Assembly (NCBI RefSeq): GCF_012328925.1
Contig: NZ_JAAXLS010000024.1
Location: 1 to 64,000, forward strand
Length of the DNA: 64,000 bases
DNA from: Amycolatopsis acididurans
GTDB lineage: Bacteria > Actinomycetota > Actinomycetes > Mycobacteriales > Pseudonocardiaceae
Reading direction: 5' to 3'
Numbering within the stretch: the stretch's first letter is position 1; every line of letters begins with the position of its first letter. The position numbers and the translations under genes were made by a program. Under the pieces are notes generated by a model. That model made no database searches and was not told the origin of the DNA. It saw nothing but the letters and a program-made list of their open reading frames with translations. Below, piece after piece: positions 24,099-32,006 of this stretch.

Positions 24099-25472
24099 AT
24101 GCCGCCCTCCGCGCACGCCGAACAGCCCGAAGACCCCGGTCTTCGCGCATCGGCTGCTGCCCAGCGGCCGGAACCGGATCCGGCCCCGCCCATCGAATGG
24201 CGTGAGCTGCCCGAACCGGTCCGGAACAGACTCGCCGAACTCGCCGCCGACGCGCTCGGCCGGATGCCCCGCACCGACATCCCGCAACAGCTGCGGCCCG
24301 TCGCGAAGTTCGCGCCCGCCAAACGCGCCCGCCTCGGCGCGACCGCGCTGTTGTCCACGTTGCAGGACTCCTCCGCGTTCCGTACCGCCGTGCTCGAATG
24401 GCTGCGGGAGTACCGGCAGGACGCGCTCGACCCGAACGACGACGATTCGGTCGTGGCCGCCACCGCCGCCGTGCTCCTCGGCGAGTCGAGCGCCACATCG
24501 CGGGTGCGGCTGGTCGCCAAGAACGCGGCCGAGACGGCGTTGCGGGCCGAGCGGGACGCCGCGGTCGCGCGCAACCAGAAGCTGGAAGCCGAGCTGGCGA
24601 ACACGCGCGAGGAGCTGACACGGGCGCTGCAGGCCGTGGAAGAGGCCCGTAAGGATCGCGAGGAGGAGCTGGTCCGGTTGCGCGGACGGCTCCGTGAGCA
24701 GGGCACCCAGCTCCGCCAGGCCCGTGACGCGGCCGAGGCGGCCCGTGCGGACGCCGAAAGCGCGGGCAACGGCCGGGACGAGGAGCTGGCCGCGCTGACC
24801 GCTCAGCTGGAGCGTGAGCGCCAGCGTGCGGCGACGGAACGGGCCCGTGCCGAACGTGCGCTCGCCGAGGCCGAGATCGCCCGCCAGTCGGCCCGTGAGG
24901 CCCGGGAAGCGGACGAGGTGCGCCTCGCGCTGCTGCTGGACACCCTCGAAGGCGCGGCGACCGGGATTCGCCGCGAACTGGCTCTCGAGGCCAGCGCGCG
25001 CAGGCCTGCCGACCGGGTGCACAGCGCCGCCGCCGGCGGAGGGCTCGGCAGCCAGGTGCGCGACGCGACTGCACTCGATCGTGTACTCGCCTTACCCGCC
25101 GTCCATTTGATCGTCGACGGGTACAACGTCACCAAAACGGGTTATCCCGAACTCCCATTGGCCGATCAACGCGATCGGCTGGTGCAGCAACTGGGTGCAC
25201 TCGCCGCCCGAACGGGTGCCGAGATAACCGTTGTTTTCGACGGCGCGGGTGTTTTATCGGTGCCGACGGCGGCCCCGCGTGGCGTCCGGGTGTTGTTCTC
25301 CGCGCCCGGTGTGCTGGCCGACGATGTCATCCGTGACCTGGTCAAAGCCGAGCCGAAGGGCCGTCCGCTGGTGGTCGCGACGTCGGATCGCGCGGTGGCG
25401 GACTCCTGCCGGGCATCGGGTGCGCATCCCGCCGCGTCCTCGGTATTGCTCGCTCGCCTCGGTCGCGTGTGA
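24099..25472 (+). CDS. NYN (PIN-like) domain protein with coiled coil
   Basis: This 457-residue protein has a Pro/Ala-rich N-terminus, a helical domain (residues about 30-140), a long charged coiled coil (about 145-290, many EExxRxRxRE repeats), and a C-terminal YacP/NYN nuclease-like domain from about residue 325 (VHLIVDGYNVTKTGYPELPLADQRDRL; ITVVFDGAG; VLADDVIRDL; LVVATSDRAVAD). The DGYN, FDGAG, DD and TSD acids are those expected for metal-dependent RNA cleavage. It is transcribed divergently from the DEDDh/GIY-YIG gene. RNA substrate unknown. Confidence 0.88.
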   Translation: MPPSAHAEQPEDPGLRASAAAQRPEPDPAPPIEWRELPEPVRNRLAELAADALGRMPRTDIPQQLRPVAKFAPAKRARLGATALLSTLQDSSAFRTAVLEWLREYRQDALDPNDDDSVVAATAAVLLGESSATSRVRLVAKNAAETALRAERDAAVARNQKLEAELANTREELTRALQAVEEARKDREEELVRLRGRLREQGTQLRQARDAAEAARADAESAGNGRDEELAALTAQLERERQRAATERARAERALAEAEIARQSAREAREADEVRLALLLDTLEGAATGIRRELALEASARRPADRVHSAAAGGGLGSQVRDATALDRVLALPAVHLIVDGYNVTKTGYPELPLADQRDRLVQQLGALAARTGAEITVVFDGAGVLSVPTAAPRGVRVLFSAPGVLADDVIRDLVKAEPKGRPLVVATSDRAVADSCRASGAHPAASSVLLARLGRV

Positions 25473-25551
25473 GTTCGAAACCGAAAAATGTCGGTGGGTG
25501 TCTCTACCGTGCTTCCTGACCGAGCCAACCGGGCTCGAACAGGAGGTAGCG

Positions 25552-25767
25552 ATGAACGACAACACCGCGATCGTCGACTGTGGCCGCTGCGTCGTGCGGG
25601 GCATCGGGTGTTCCGACTGTGCGGTCAGCGTGCTGCTGAACGCTCCACCGACAGTGGAATGGGACCGTGCCGAGTTACGTGCCATCGACGCGCTCGCCGA
25701 GGGCGGGCTGATTCCGAGGCTGCGTTTGGTGCCCGCCGGGGAAGAAAACACGAGCAAAGCTGCCTGA
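25552..25767 (+). CDS. Small cysteine-motif protein, 71 aa
   Basis: ATG 25552 follows a clear AGGAGG. The N-terminus holds two CxxC pairs, C10-x2-C13 and C20-x2-C23 (DCGRCVVRGIGCSDC), a possible zinc or Fe-S knuckle. A helical segment (DRAELRAIDALAEGGLIPRL) and a polar tail follow. I do not recognise the family. It lies between the NYN gene and the NlpC/P60 gene, on the same strand. Confidence 0.75.
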   Translation: MNDNTAIVDCGRCVVRGIGCSDCAVSVLLNAPPTVEWDRAELRAIDALAEGGLIPRLRLVPAGEENTSKAA

Positions 25768-26216
25768 GGGGGAACGACCGGCCGAAGGTGACGAACGGTC
25801 TTTTCGTGCGGTGAACGGTCAGTAGCCATAACGCAGAGAATTGTTGCGCTGGTCACACCCAAGGAGTCATACCTGGTCCGATCGGGCGGAACGGTGACTA
25901 CGCAGAGTTTTGGGCCCGCTCCTGCTGGACGCGGCGACGGTCGTTTCGTAACCTAGCCGAGATCTCGCGGTCGGTAGCTGTCGCAACCGCGACGGCGACG
26001 CGAGGTTGCCACCGAAGCAGCTTTGTCGGGGAGCTGCGCCGGAACCACTGTGCAGTGCGCGACCCAGATGGGATACCCGCGTGCCCGCGCACGGTGGTGC
26101 TAGAGCCGTTCGCAGGCAGTCGGTGCTTCATCAGCCGCTGCCAGGCGAGCAGAGGGCCCCCGACCTCTGCGTACGGCGACCGGTAGGTGGCCGAGCGCAA
26201 AGGAGACACGCGCGGC
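25768..26216 (+). promoter_or_regulatory. Long structured leader upstream of the NlpC/P60 gene
   Basis: This 449-bp stretch has no gene. A promoter-like pair, TTGCGC (25844-25849) and CATACC (25868-25873, 18-bp spacer), would give a leader of about 335 nt. Within it are several stems: GTCGC-AACC-GCGAC near 25978, CAGCT/AGCTG with a 9-nt loop near 26020, CACTG/CAGTG near 26046, GGCAG/CTGCC near 26115-26142, and GCAGAGG/CCTCTGC near 26150-26171. The position resembles ydaO/yuaA (cyclic di-AMP) leaders known before cell-wall hydrolase genes, but the diagnostic sequence blocks are not clear to me. An Infernal cmscan against RF00379 would decide. Confidence 0.5.
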
Positions 26217-27278
26217 GTGCAGTCGCAACCAGTCAAGCGCGTGGTAGCAGGAGCTCTGACCGCCACCGCAGTGATCACCGCGGTCTGCGTTGGAGCCCCG
26301 GCCAGCGCGGTCACACTGACCTCCGTCCCCGCCCTCCAGGCTCCCCCCACCAACTCCGCCGATGCCCTCGCGCAGTACCGCGCGGCGGCGGCACAGGCCG
26401 AGCAGTTGAACGAGGAAGCGCTTCGCGCGCAGGAAGACTTCAACGCCAAACAGGCCGACGTCGCCAAGGCCAACGCCGACATCGCCGGCCTGACCCAGCA
26501 GGTGCAGACGGCGCAGGCGCAGGCGGCACAGTTCCAGACCGTCGTCGACAAGTTCGCCGATGCCTCGTTCGTCAGCGGCGCTCAGTACACGAAGCTCTCC
26601 GCACTGCTGTCGGGCACCTCGGCCCAGGACTTCCTGGACCGCTCATCCGCGCTCGCGGTGCTGGCCAACGACAAGAACAAGGCGCTGGCGCAGTACACCG
26701 GCGCCGTGCAGGCGGCCGCCACCGCGCAGCAGCAGGCCACGGACGCGCGCAACCGCGCGCAAGCCGCTTCCGACGCCGCGCAGCAGACACTCAACGACCT
26801 GCATGCCCGCCAGGACGCGCTGAACAAGCAGGTCAACGATCTCAAGCAGATCAGCGGCCGTCTCACGGCCGCGGAAAAGGCGCTGCAGCAGGACAAGGGC
26901 GGGGCCGCGCCGAACGTGCCCGCGCCCACCGCGGCCGCCCAGCAGGCGATCGACGTCGCGCTGAGCAAGCTCGGTGACCCCTATGTCTGGGGTGCCACCG
27001 GTCCGGACCAGTTCGACTGCTCGGGCCTCATGGTCTATTCCTACGGCAAGGCGGGGGTCAGCCTCCCGCGTACCGCGGCCTCGCAGCAGAGTGCCGGCGT
27101 CGCGGTGCCGCTGTCGGCCATCCAGCCGGGCGACCTGCTCTTCGAAGGCTCGCCCGCCTACCACGTCGTCATGTACCTGGGTGACGGCAAGGTGGTGCAG
27201 GCCCCGACGTCGGGCGACGTCGTCAAGGTCTCGGCGGTGCCGAACAACGTCGTCAACGCCCGCCGGGTCGCCACCTGA
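26217..27278 (+). CDS. NlpC/P60 peptidoglycan endopeptidase (RipA/RipC type)
   Basis: This is a secreted cell-wall hydrolase. From GTG 26217, with AGGAG 11 nt upstream, the 353 residues begin with a signal peptide (VKRVVAGALTATAVITAVC...GAPASA). A long Ala/Gln-rich coiled coil follows (about residues 45-235, with AQAQAAQFQTVVDKFADASFV), then the NlpC/P60 domain (about 238-350) with catalytic Cys268 in QFDCSGLM and His316 in AYHVVMYLG. The closest remembered relative is mycobacterial Rv2190c, in the same order. A hairpin at 27294-27326 follows. The leader upstream may regulate it. Confidence 0.93.
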   Translation: MQSQPVKRVVAGALTATAVITAVCVGAPASAVTLTSVPALQAPPTNSADALAQYRAAAAQAEQLNEEALRAQEDFNAKQADVAKANADIAGLTQQVQTAQAQAAQFQTVVDKFADASFVSGAQYTKLSALLSGTSAQDFLDRSSALAVLANDKNKALAQYTGAVQAAATAQQQATDARNRAQAASDAAQQTLNDLHARQDALNKQVNDLKQISGRLTAAEKALQQDKGGAAPNVPAPTAAAQQAIDVALSKLGDPYVWGATGPDQFDCSGLMVYSYGKAGVSLPRTAASQQSAGVAVPLSAIQPGDLLFEGSPAYHVVMYLGDGKVVQAPTSGDVVKVSAVPNNVVNARRVAT

Positions 27279-27293
27279 TCCGACGTGTTCCAG

Positions 27294-27326
27294 CAGGGGC
27301 GGTGCCGCGGGTCGGCGCCGCCCCTG
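27294..27326 (+). terminator. Hairpin after the NlpC/P60 gene
   Basis: A 13-bp stem (27294-27306 with 27314-27326, one G-U) has a 7-nt loop and is followed by TTGCTTT. Confidence 0.75.
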
Positions 27327-27345
27327 TTGCTTTCCGGCAGGACGG

Positions 27346-27351
27346 TAACCT
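27346..27351 (+). promoter_or_regulatory. Predicted -10 box of pimB'
   Basis: TAACCT lies 6 nt before GTG 27358, a leaderless arrangement. Confidence 0.55.
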
Positions 27352-27357
27352 CCCACC

Positions 27358-28497
27358 GTGCCTCGGACCCTGCTGGTGACCAACGACTTCCCGCCGCGTC
27401 CAGGGGGGATCCAGAATTACCTCAGCGCGCTGGCCCACCGGCTGCCGCCGGATGACCTGGTCGTCTACGCCCCGTCCTGGCACGGCTCGTCCGGTTCGCA
27501 TCCGGAGTTCGATGCCGCCGCCCCGTTCGAAGTCGTCCGGCATCCGACGTCGCTCATGCTGCCCACGCCGGACGTGCTGCGCCGGGCGAAGCAGATCATG
27601 CGCGCGCGGGACTGCGAGTCCGTGTGGTTCGGCGCCGCGGCCCCGCTGGCGCTGCTGTCCGCGTCGTTGCGCGCGGCCGGGGCGCGGCGGATCGTCGCCT
27701 CCACGCACGGGCACGAGGTCGGCTGGTCGATGTTGCCGGTCGCGCGCCAGGCGCTGCGGCGCATCGGCGACACGACGGATGTGCTGACCTACGTGAGCAA
27801 GTACACCCGCGGCCGGTTCGCCTCGGCCTTCGGGCCGATGGCCGGGCTGGAGCACCTGCCATCCGGTGTGGACACCGAACTGTTCCACGCCGACGAGGCG
27901 GCCCGCGCCGAGATCCGGGCCCGGCACGGGCTCGGGGACCGGCCGGTCGTGGTGTGCGTGTCGCGGCTCATGCCGCGCAAGGGCCAGGACATGCTCATCC
28001 ACGCCATGCCGGAGCTGCGCAAGCGGGTGCCGGACGTGGCGCTGTTCATCGTCGGCGGCGGACCGTACCGCAAGCAGCTGACCCGGCTGGTCGAGCGCAT
28101 GGACCTCGCCGGGGACGTCGTGCTGACCGGATCAGTGCCGTGGGCGGAGCTGCCCGCGCACTACGCGGCGGGTGACGTGTTCGCGATGCCCGCCCGTACC
28201 CGCGGCAGGGGCCTGGACGTCGAGGGCCTCGGCCTGGTCTACCTGGAGGCCGCCGCGACGGGCCTGCCGGTGATCGCCGGAAGCTCGGGGGGCGCCCCGG
28301 AGACGGTGCTCGACGAGGTGACCGGCCACGTGGTGGACGGACGCGACGTGCACCAGCTCGTGGAGACGCTGGCGCCGTTGCTGAACGACCCGTCGCGGGC
28401 GCGCAAGATGGGTGCCGCGGGCCGGGCGTGGGTGAGCGAGCACTGGCAGTGGAGCGTGCTGGCGGAACGTCTCGCGGAACTGCTCACGCCCGCGTGA
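27358..28497 (+). CDS. pimB: GT4 mannosyltransferase (PimB'-type)
   Basis: This is a GDP-mannose-dependent transferase for phosphatidylinositol mannoside synthesis; the assignment rests on strong similarity in order and motifs to mycobacterial Rv2188c. The 379 residues have the GT-B layout: TNDFPPRPGGIQNYL at residues 8-22, the HGHEVGW acceptor-side loop, VVCVSRLMPRKGQDMLI at the C-domain start, and FAMPARTRGRGLDVEGLGLVYLEAAATGLPVI with the EGLGLVYLEA EX7E-type sugar-nucleotide site. It acts at the cytosolic face of the membrane. Confidence 0.9.
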   Translation: MPRTLLVTNDFPPRPGGIQNYLSALAHRLPPDDLVVYAPSWHGSSGSHPEFDAAAPFEVVRHPTSLMLPTPDVLRRAKQIMRARDCESVWFGAAAPLALLSASLRAAGARRIVASTHGHEVGWSMLPVARQALRRIGDTTDVLTYVSKYTRGRFASAFGPMAGLEHLPSGVDTELFHADEAARAEIRARHGLGDRPVVVCVSRLMPRKGQDMLIHAMPELRKRVPDVALFIVGGGPYRKQLTRLVERMDLAGDVVLTGSVPWAELPAHYAAGDVFAMPARTRGRGLDVEGLGLVYLEAAATGLPVIAGSSGGAPETVLDEVTGHVVDGRDVHQLVETLAPLLNDPSRARKMGAAGRAWVSEHWQWSVLAERLAELLTPA

Positions 28498-28501
28498 CGG
28501 G

Positions 28502-29119
28502 TCAGGCGGCCACGGCGGGGTGACGCGGGTCGTCCGCGCGGACGAGCACGTCGGCGACCGCGCCGGGATCGACCTCGTTCTCGTAGCGTTCGAACGCGGG
28601 CAGCGCCCACTGGTCGTCCTCGGGAAGCCTGCGGCGCAACGCCCCGGGCGACAGCGACAGGTGCACGGTCAGCTCGAACGGCAGCCCACGGCCGAGCAGC
28701 AGTTCGCCGTCGGCGATCAGCACTCCGCCCGCAGGAAGTTCCACCCGCTCCAGCCGGGTCGCCCGGTCCCGTCCGGCGTCCCACAGCGCGGGCAGCACCA
28801 TCCCGGTTCCGCCCGCCGAGAGCGGATCGAGCACCTCGCGCCGCAGCGCGCCCTCGTCCAGCCAGTCCTCGTAGCGGGCATCGGGATCCCGTTTGCCCTT
28901 TTCGAACCGCAGCGACGCCGGTCGCAGAAAGTCTGCAGTGGACACTCGGAGTGCTGGCCTTCCGTTGACCCGCAATGGATCGACCATCTCGTCGGCGAGC
29001 AGCCGGGTGCCGGTCGCGCCGTCGACCGCGACCCGGACCCACGGCGTGCCCGGCAGGGTCAGCACGCGGTCGACCAGTTCGGCCGCGAGCCGTTCGAAGG
29101 AGATCGGCCGGTACCTCAT
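28502..29119 (-). CDS. Uridine kinase-like P-loop protein (degenerate Walker A)
   Basis: This 205-residue protein belongs to an actinobacterial uridine-kinase-like group (VRVAVDGATGTRLLADEMVD; VSTADFLRPASLRFEKGKRDPDARYEDWLDEGALRREVLDPL; LPFELTVHLSLSP). The P-loop position reads GATGTRLLA, lacking the Gly-Lys-Ser/Thr needed for ordinary phosphate binding. Catalysis is thus doubtful. ATG 29119 was chosen; an upstream GTG 29137 is in frame. It is divergent from the P450 and its stop is 5 bp from the pimB stop. Confidence 0.72.
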   Translation of the reverse strand: MRYRPISFERLAAELVDRVLTLPGTPWVRVAVDGATGTRLLADEMVDPLRVNGRPALRVSTADFLRPASLRFEKGKRDPDARYEDWLDEGALRREVLDPLSAGGTGMVLPALWDAGRDRATRLERVELPAGGVLIADGELLLGRGLPFELTVHLSLSPGALRRRLPEDDQWALPAFERYENEVDPGAVADVLVRADDPRHPAVAA

Positions 29120-29194
29120 GCCCCGATCTTCTCTCACACCGGAACGTTGAACGCCGTTGAGCCGTTGTCTACTCGACAAGGGAGGGCTGACACT

Positions 29195-30403
29195 GTGCGA
29201 CTGCTCGATGACCCGATCCACCTCGACCTCGACTTCCTCCAGGACCCGCACACCGCCTACGAACACCTTCGCGCCGGGGCACCGGTCCGTCCGGCGATCA
29301 TGCCGAGGGGGCTGCGCGTCTGGATCGTGACCGGGTACGCCGAGGCCAGGTCGCTGCTCGCGGATCCACGGCTGTCCAAGGACAACAAGCGCATCGCGGA
29401 GCTCTTCACGTCCCGGCTCACCGCCACCGGCGGTCCCGCGGCCTCGTCGCTGCTGTCGGAACACATGCTCAACAGTGACCCGCCGGATCACACCCGGCTG
29501 CGCAAGCTGGTGAACAAGGCGTTCACCGCCCGCACCGTGTCCCGGCTGCGGCCGCGGATCGAGCAGATCACCGCGGAACTGCTCGACGAGGTGGCCGCGG
29601 CCGGTTCGGTGGATCTGCTGGAGTCGTTCGCGTTCCCGTTGCCGATCACGGTGATCTGCGAGCTGCTCGGCATTCCCACCGCCGACCGGGACTCGTTCCG
29701 CACGTGGTCGAACACGATCGTCTCCTCGGTCAGCCCGGAGCAGTTGCACCGGCATTCGACCGAGCTGGCCGCCTATCTGCAGGAGCTGATCGCCGCGAAA
29801 CGTGCGAACCCGACGCAGGATCTGCTGTCCGACCTCACGCACGTCTCCGACGAGGGCGACCGGTTGTCCGAGGTAGAGCTGATCTCGATGGCGTTCCTGC
29901 TGCTCGTCGCAGGGCACGAGACCACGGTGAACCTGATCGGCAACGGGGTGCTCGCGCTGCTGCGCAACCCCGGCCAGCTCGCCGCACTGCGGGCCGACCG
30001 CTCCCTGCTGCCGGGCGCGGTCGAGGAGTTCCTGCGTTTCGAGGGGCCGATCAACCTCGCGACCATCCGGTTCACGGCCGAACCGGTGCAGATCGGCGAT
30101 GTCGAGATCCCCTCGGGTGAGTTCGTGATGGTGTCGCTGCTGGCGGCCAACCGCGACGAGGAACGGTTCGCCGATCCCGGCAAGCTCGACATCACGCGTC
30201 CCGCGGGCGGGCACCTGGCGTTCGGGCACGGCATCCACTACTGCGTGGGCGCCCCGCTGGCCAGGCTGGAGGCCGAAATCGCGCTCGGGGGCCTGCTGGA
30301 CCGCTTCGGCGACATCGCGCTCGACGGCGAGCCCGAGCGGCTGAGCTGGCGCGACAGCACGCTGATGCGTGGTTTGCAGACCCTCCCGGTGCGGGTTCGC
30401 TGA
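29195..30403 (+). CDS. Cytochrome P450 (CYP107-like)
   Basis: This is a soluble bacterial P450 of 402 residues. It shows the I-helix oxygen-binding LLLVAGHETTVNLIG, the ExxR region GAVEEFLRFEGP, and the haem loop FGHGIHYCVGAPLARLEA with thiolate Cys350. It also has the typical NSDPPDHTRLRKLVNKAFT C-helix region. GTG 29195 has AAGGGAGGG upstream. No ferredoxin or reductase gene is adjacent. The substrate is unknown. The family is common among secondary-metabolite tailoring P450s, but no such cluster is here. It stops 21 bp before bioA. Confidence 0.93.
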   Translation: MRLLDDPIHLDLDFLQDPHTAYEHLRAGAPVRPAIMPRGLRVWIVTGYAEARSLLADPRLSKDNKRIAELFTSRLTATGGPAASSLLSEHMLNSDPPDHTRLRKLVNKAFTARTVSRLRPRIEQITAELLDEVAAAGSVDLLESFAFPLPITVICELLGIPTADRDSFRTWSNTIVSSVSPEQLHRHSTELAAYLQELIAAKRANPTQDLLSDLTHVSDEGDRLSEVELISMAFLLLVAGHETTVNLIGNGVLALLRNPGQLAALRADRSLLPGAVEEFLRFEGPINLATIRFTAEPVQIGDVEIPSGEFVMVSLLAANRDEERFADPGKLDITRPAGGHLAFGHGIHYCVGAPLARLEAEIALGGLLDRFGDIALDGEPERLSWRDSTLMRGLQTLPVRVR

Positions 30404-30412
30404 AGCTCGTCC

Positions 30413-30418
30413 TAGAGT
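30413..30418 (+). promoter_or_regulatory. Predicted -10 box of bioA
   Basis: TAGAGT lies 6 nt before GTG 30425, just after the P450 stop, so bioA can be transcribed independently and leaderless. Confidence 0.55.
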
Positions 30419-30424
30419 GCGGGA

Positions 30425-31705
30425 GTGGATCCCGCGCAGCTGCTCGACCTGGATTCCCGGCATGTCTGGCACCCGTACGGGCCGATGCCGGGCCAGGTCG
30501 AGCCGCTGCTGGTGACCGAGGCGTCGGGCGTGCGGCTCAGGCTGGCCGACGGCCGCGAGCTGATCGACGGCATGTCCTCGTGGTGGGCGGCGATCCACGG
30601 CTACCGGCACCCGGTGCTGGACGCGGCGCTGACCGAGCAGGCCGGCCGGATGAGCCACGTGATGTTCGGCGGGCTGACCCACGAGCCCGCGATCCGGCTC
30701 GCGAGCAGGCTGGTCGAGCTGACCCCGGCCGGACTGGAGCACGTGTTCCTCGCCGACTCGGGTTCGGTGTCCGTCGAGGTCGCCGTCAAGATGTGCCTGC
30801 AGTACTGGCAGTCCTTGGGGCGCAAGGGAAAACGGCGGCTGCTGACCTGGCGCGGCGGCTATCACGGTGACACGTTCCACCCGATGAGCGTGTGCGATCC
30901 CGAGGGTGGAATGCATTCGCTGTGGCGCGGTGTGCTGCCCGAACAGGTTTTCGTGCCCGAACCACCCGCCGGTTTCGATGCACCGCTCGAGGAGTCCTAT
31001 GTGGACATGCTGGCCGCGGAGATCGAGCGGCACGCGGACGAACTGGCCGCGGTGATCGTCGAACCGGTCGTGCAGGGCGCGGGCGGTATGCGGTTCCACA
31101 ATCCCGGCTACCTGCGCGCGCTGCGGGAACTGACCGAGGCCAACGACGTCCTGCTGATCTTCGACGAGATCGCGACGGGTTTCGGGCGCAGCGGCGCGCT
31201 GTTCGCGGCGGACCATGCCGGCGTCACACCGGACGTCATGTGCCTCGGTAAGGCTCTGACCGGCGGCTATCTGACCATGGCTGCCGCCTTGTGCACACCC
31301 GAGGTGGCCGAGGGCATCTCGCGCGGCGAGCTGCCGGTCCTCGCGCACGGTCCGACGTTCATGGGCAATCCGCTGGCCTCGGCGGTCGCGAACGCCTCGC
31401 TGGACGTGCTGACCGGCCAGGACTGGCAGGCGCGGGTGGGGCGGATCGAGTCGGAACTCGACGCGGGCCTTTCCGCGGCCGCGGGCCTGGGCGCGGTGCG
31501 CGACGTGCGGGTACTCGGGGCCATCGGGGTCGTCCAACTGGACCACGACGTCGACATGGCCAAGGCCACGGAAGTAGTGGCCGACTGCGGAGTGTGGTTG
31601 CGACCGTTCCGCGACCTCGTCTACGCCATGCCCCCCTACGTCTGCACGGATGCGGAGGTCAGGGCCATCGCGGAGGCCATCGTGGCGGTGGCCGCGGCGG
31701 CCTGA
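30425..31705 (+). CDS. bioA: Adenosylmethionine-8-amino-7-oxononanoate aminotransferase
   Basis: BioA converts KAPA to DAPA with SAM as the amino donor, the second committed step of biotin ring synthesis. The 426 residues have HVWHPYGPM near the start, GMSSWWAAIHGYRHPVL, LADSGSVSVEVAVKM, LTWRGGYHGDTFHPMSVCDPEGGM, the PLP LIFDEIATGFGRSG Asp, and the Schiff-base lysine in CLGKALTGGYLTMAA. The next gene on the strand is the SulP-carbonic anhydrase fusion after 301 bp; the usual bioF is absent here. Confidence 0.95.
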   Translation: MDPAQLLDLDSRHVWHPYGPMPGQVEPLLVTEASGVRLRLADGRELIDGMSSWWAAIHGYRHPVLDAALTEQAGRMSHVMFGGLTHEPAIRLASRLVELTPAGLEHVFLADSGSVSVEVAVKMCLQYWQSLGRKGKRRLLTWRGGYHGDTFHPMSVCDPEGGMHSLWRGVLPEQVFVPEPPAGFDAPLEESYVDMLAAEIERHADELAAVIVEPVVQGAGGMRFHNPGYLRALRELTEANDVLLIFDEIATGFGRSGALFAADHAGVTPDVMCLGKALTGGYLTMAAALCTPEVAEGISRGELPVLAHGPTFMGNPLASAVANASLDVLTGQDWQARVGRIESELDAGLSAAAGLGAVRDVRVLGAIGVVQLDHDVDMAKATEVVADCGVWLRPFRDLVYAMPPYVCTDAEVRAIAEAIVAVAAAA

Positions 31706-32006
31706 TCCACCACTCGCGGGGAAGATCACCCGATTCGGTGTGAGCAGGAACATAGCGGCGTCGGCCATTACGGACGGTGGATCTTGGTGACGTCTTTGGC
31801 CACGTGATCACACGGTTCGCCGGTTTTGGTCATTGTGGTCGGTGTTGGACAGTCACAACCCGCTACGGGCAATACGTGAAGACTTCTTCACATACCGGAC
31901 ATTCGCGGCATTTTTCGGTACCTGTGGCGTGACGGCTGGTCGCTGGAGACCGCCTCGATCTTCCATTCCACCCCCGCGCATCGGGGAAATGATCACGGAG
32001 GCGTGA
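31706..32006. other. Gene-free stretch between bioA and the SulP-CA gene
   Basis: No ORF of coding character was seen. It contains a 16-bp inverted repeat at 31876-31891 (GTGAAG-ACTT-CTTCAC), about 115 bp before the SulP-CA start, which could be an operator. An AT-richer segment around 31860-31915 suggests a promoter region. No known biotin-repressor site was recognised. Confidence 0.45.

Noticed and set aside
22305..25022. 905-aa version of the DEDDh/GIY-YIG protein
   Set aside because: The first 336 residues are only the antisense shadow of the NYN gene; the ATG at 24014 with a -10 box is the real start.
25768..26216. Firm ydaO/yuaA riboswitch call
   Set aside because: Position fits, but I could not find the expected conserved blocks. 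Kept only as a structured leader candidate.
28502..31768. 1088-aa minus-strand frame
   Set aside because: It merges the uridine kinase-like gene with antisense of the P450 and bioA. Only the last 205 residues are real.
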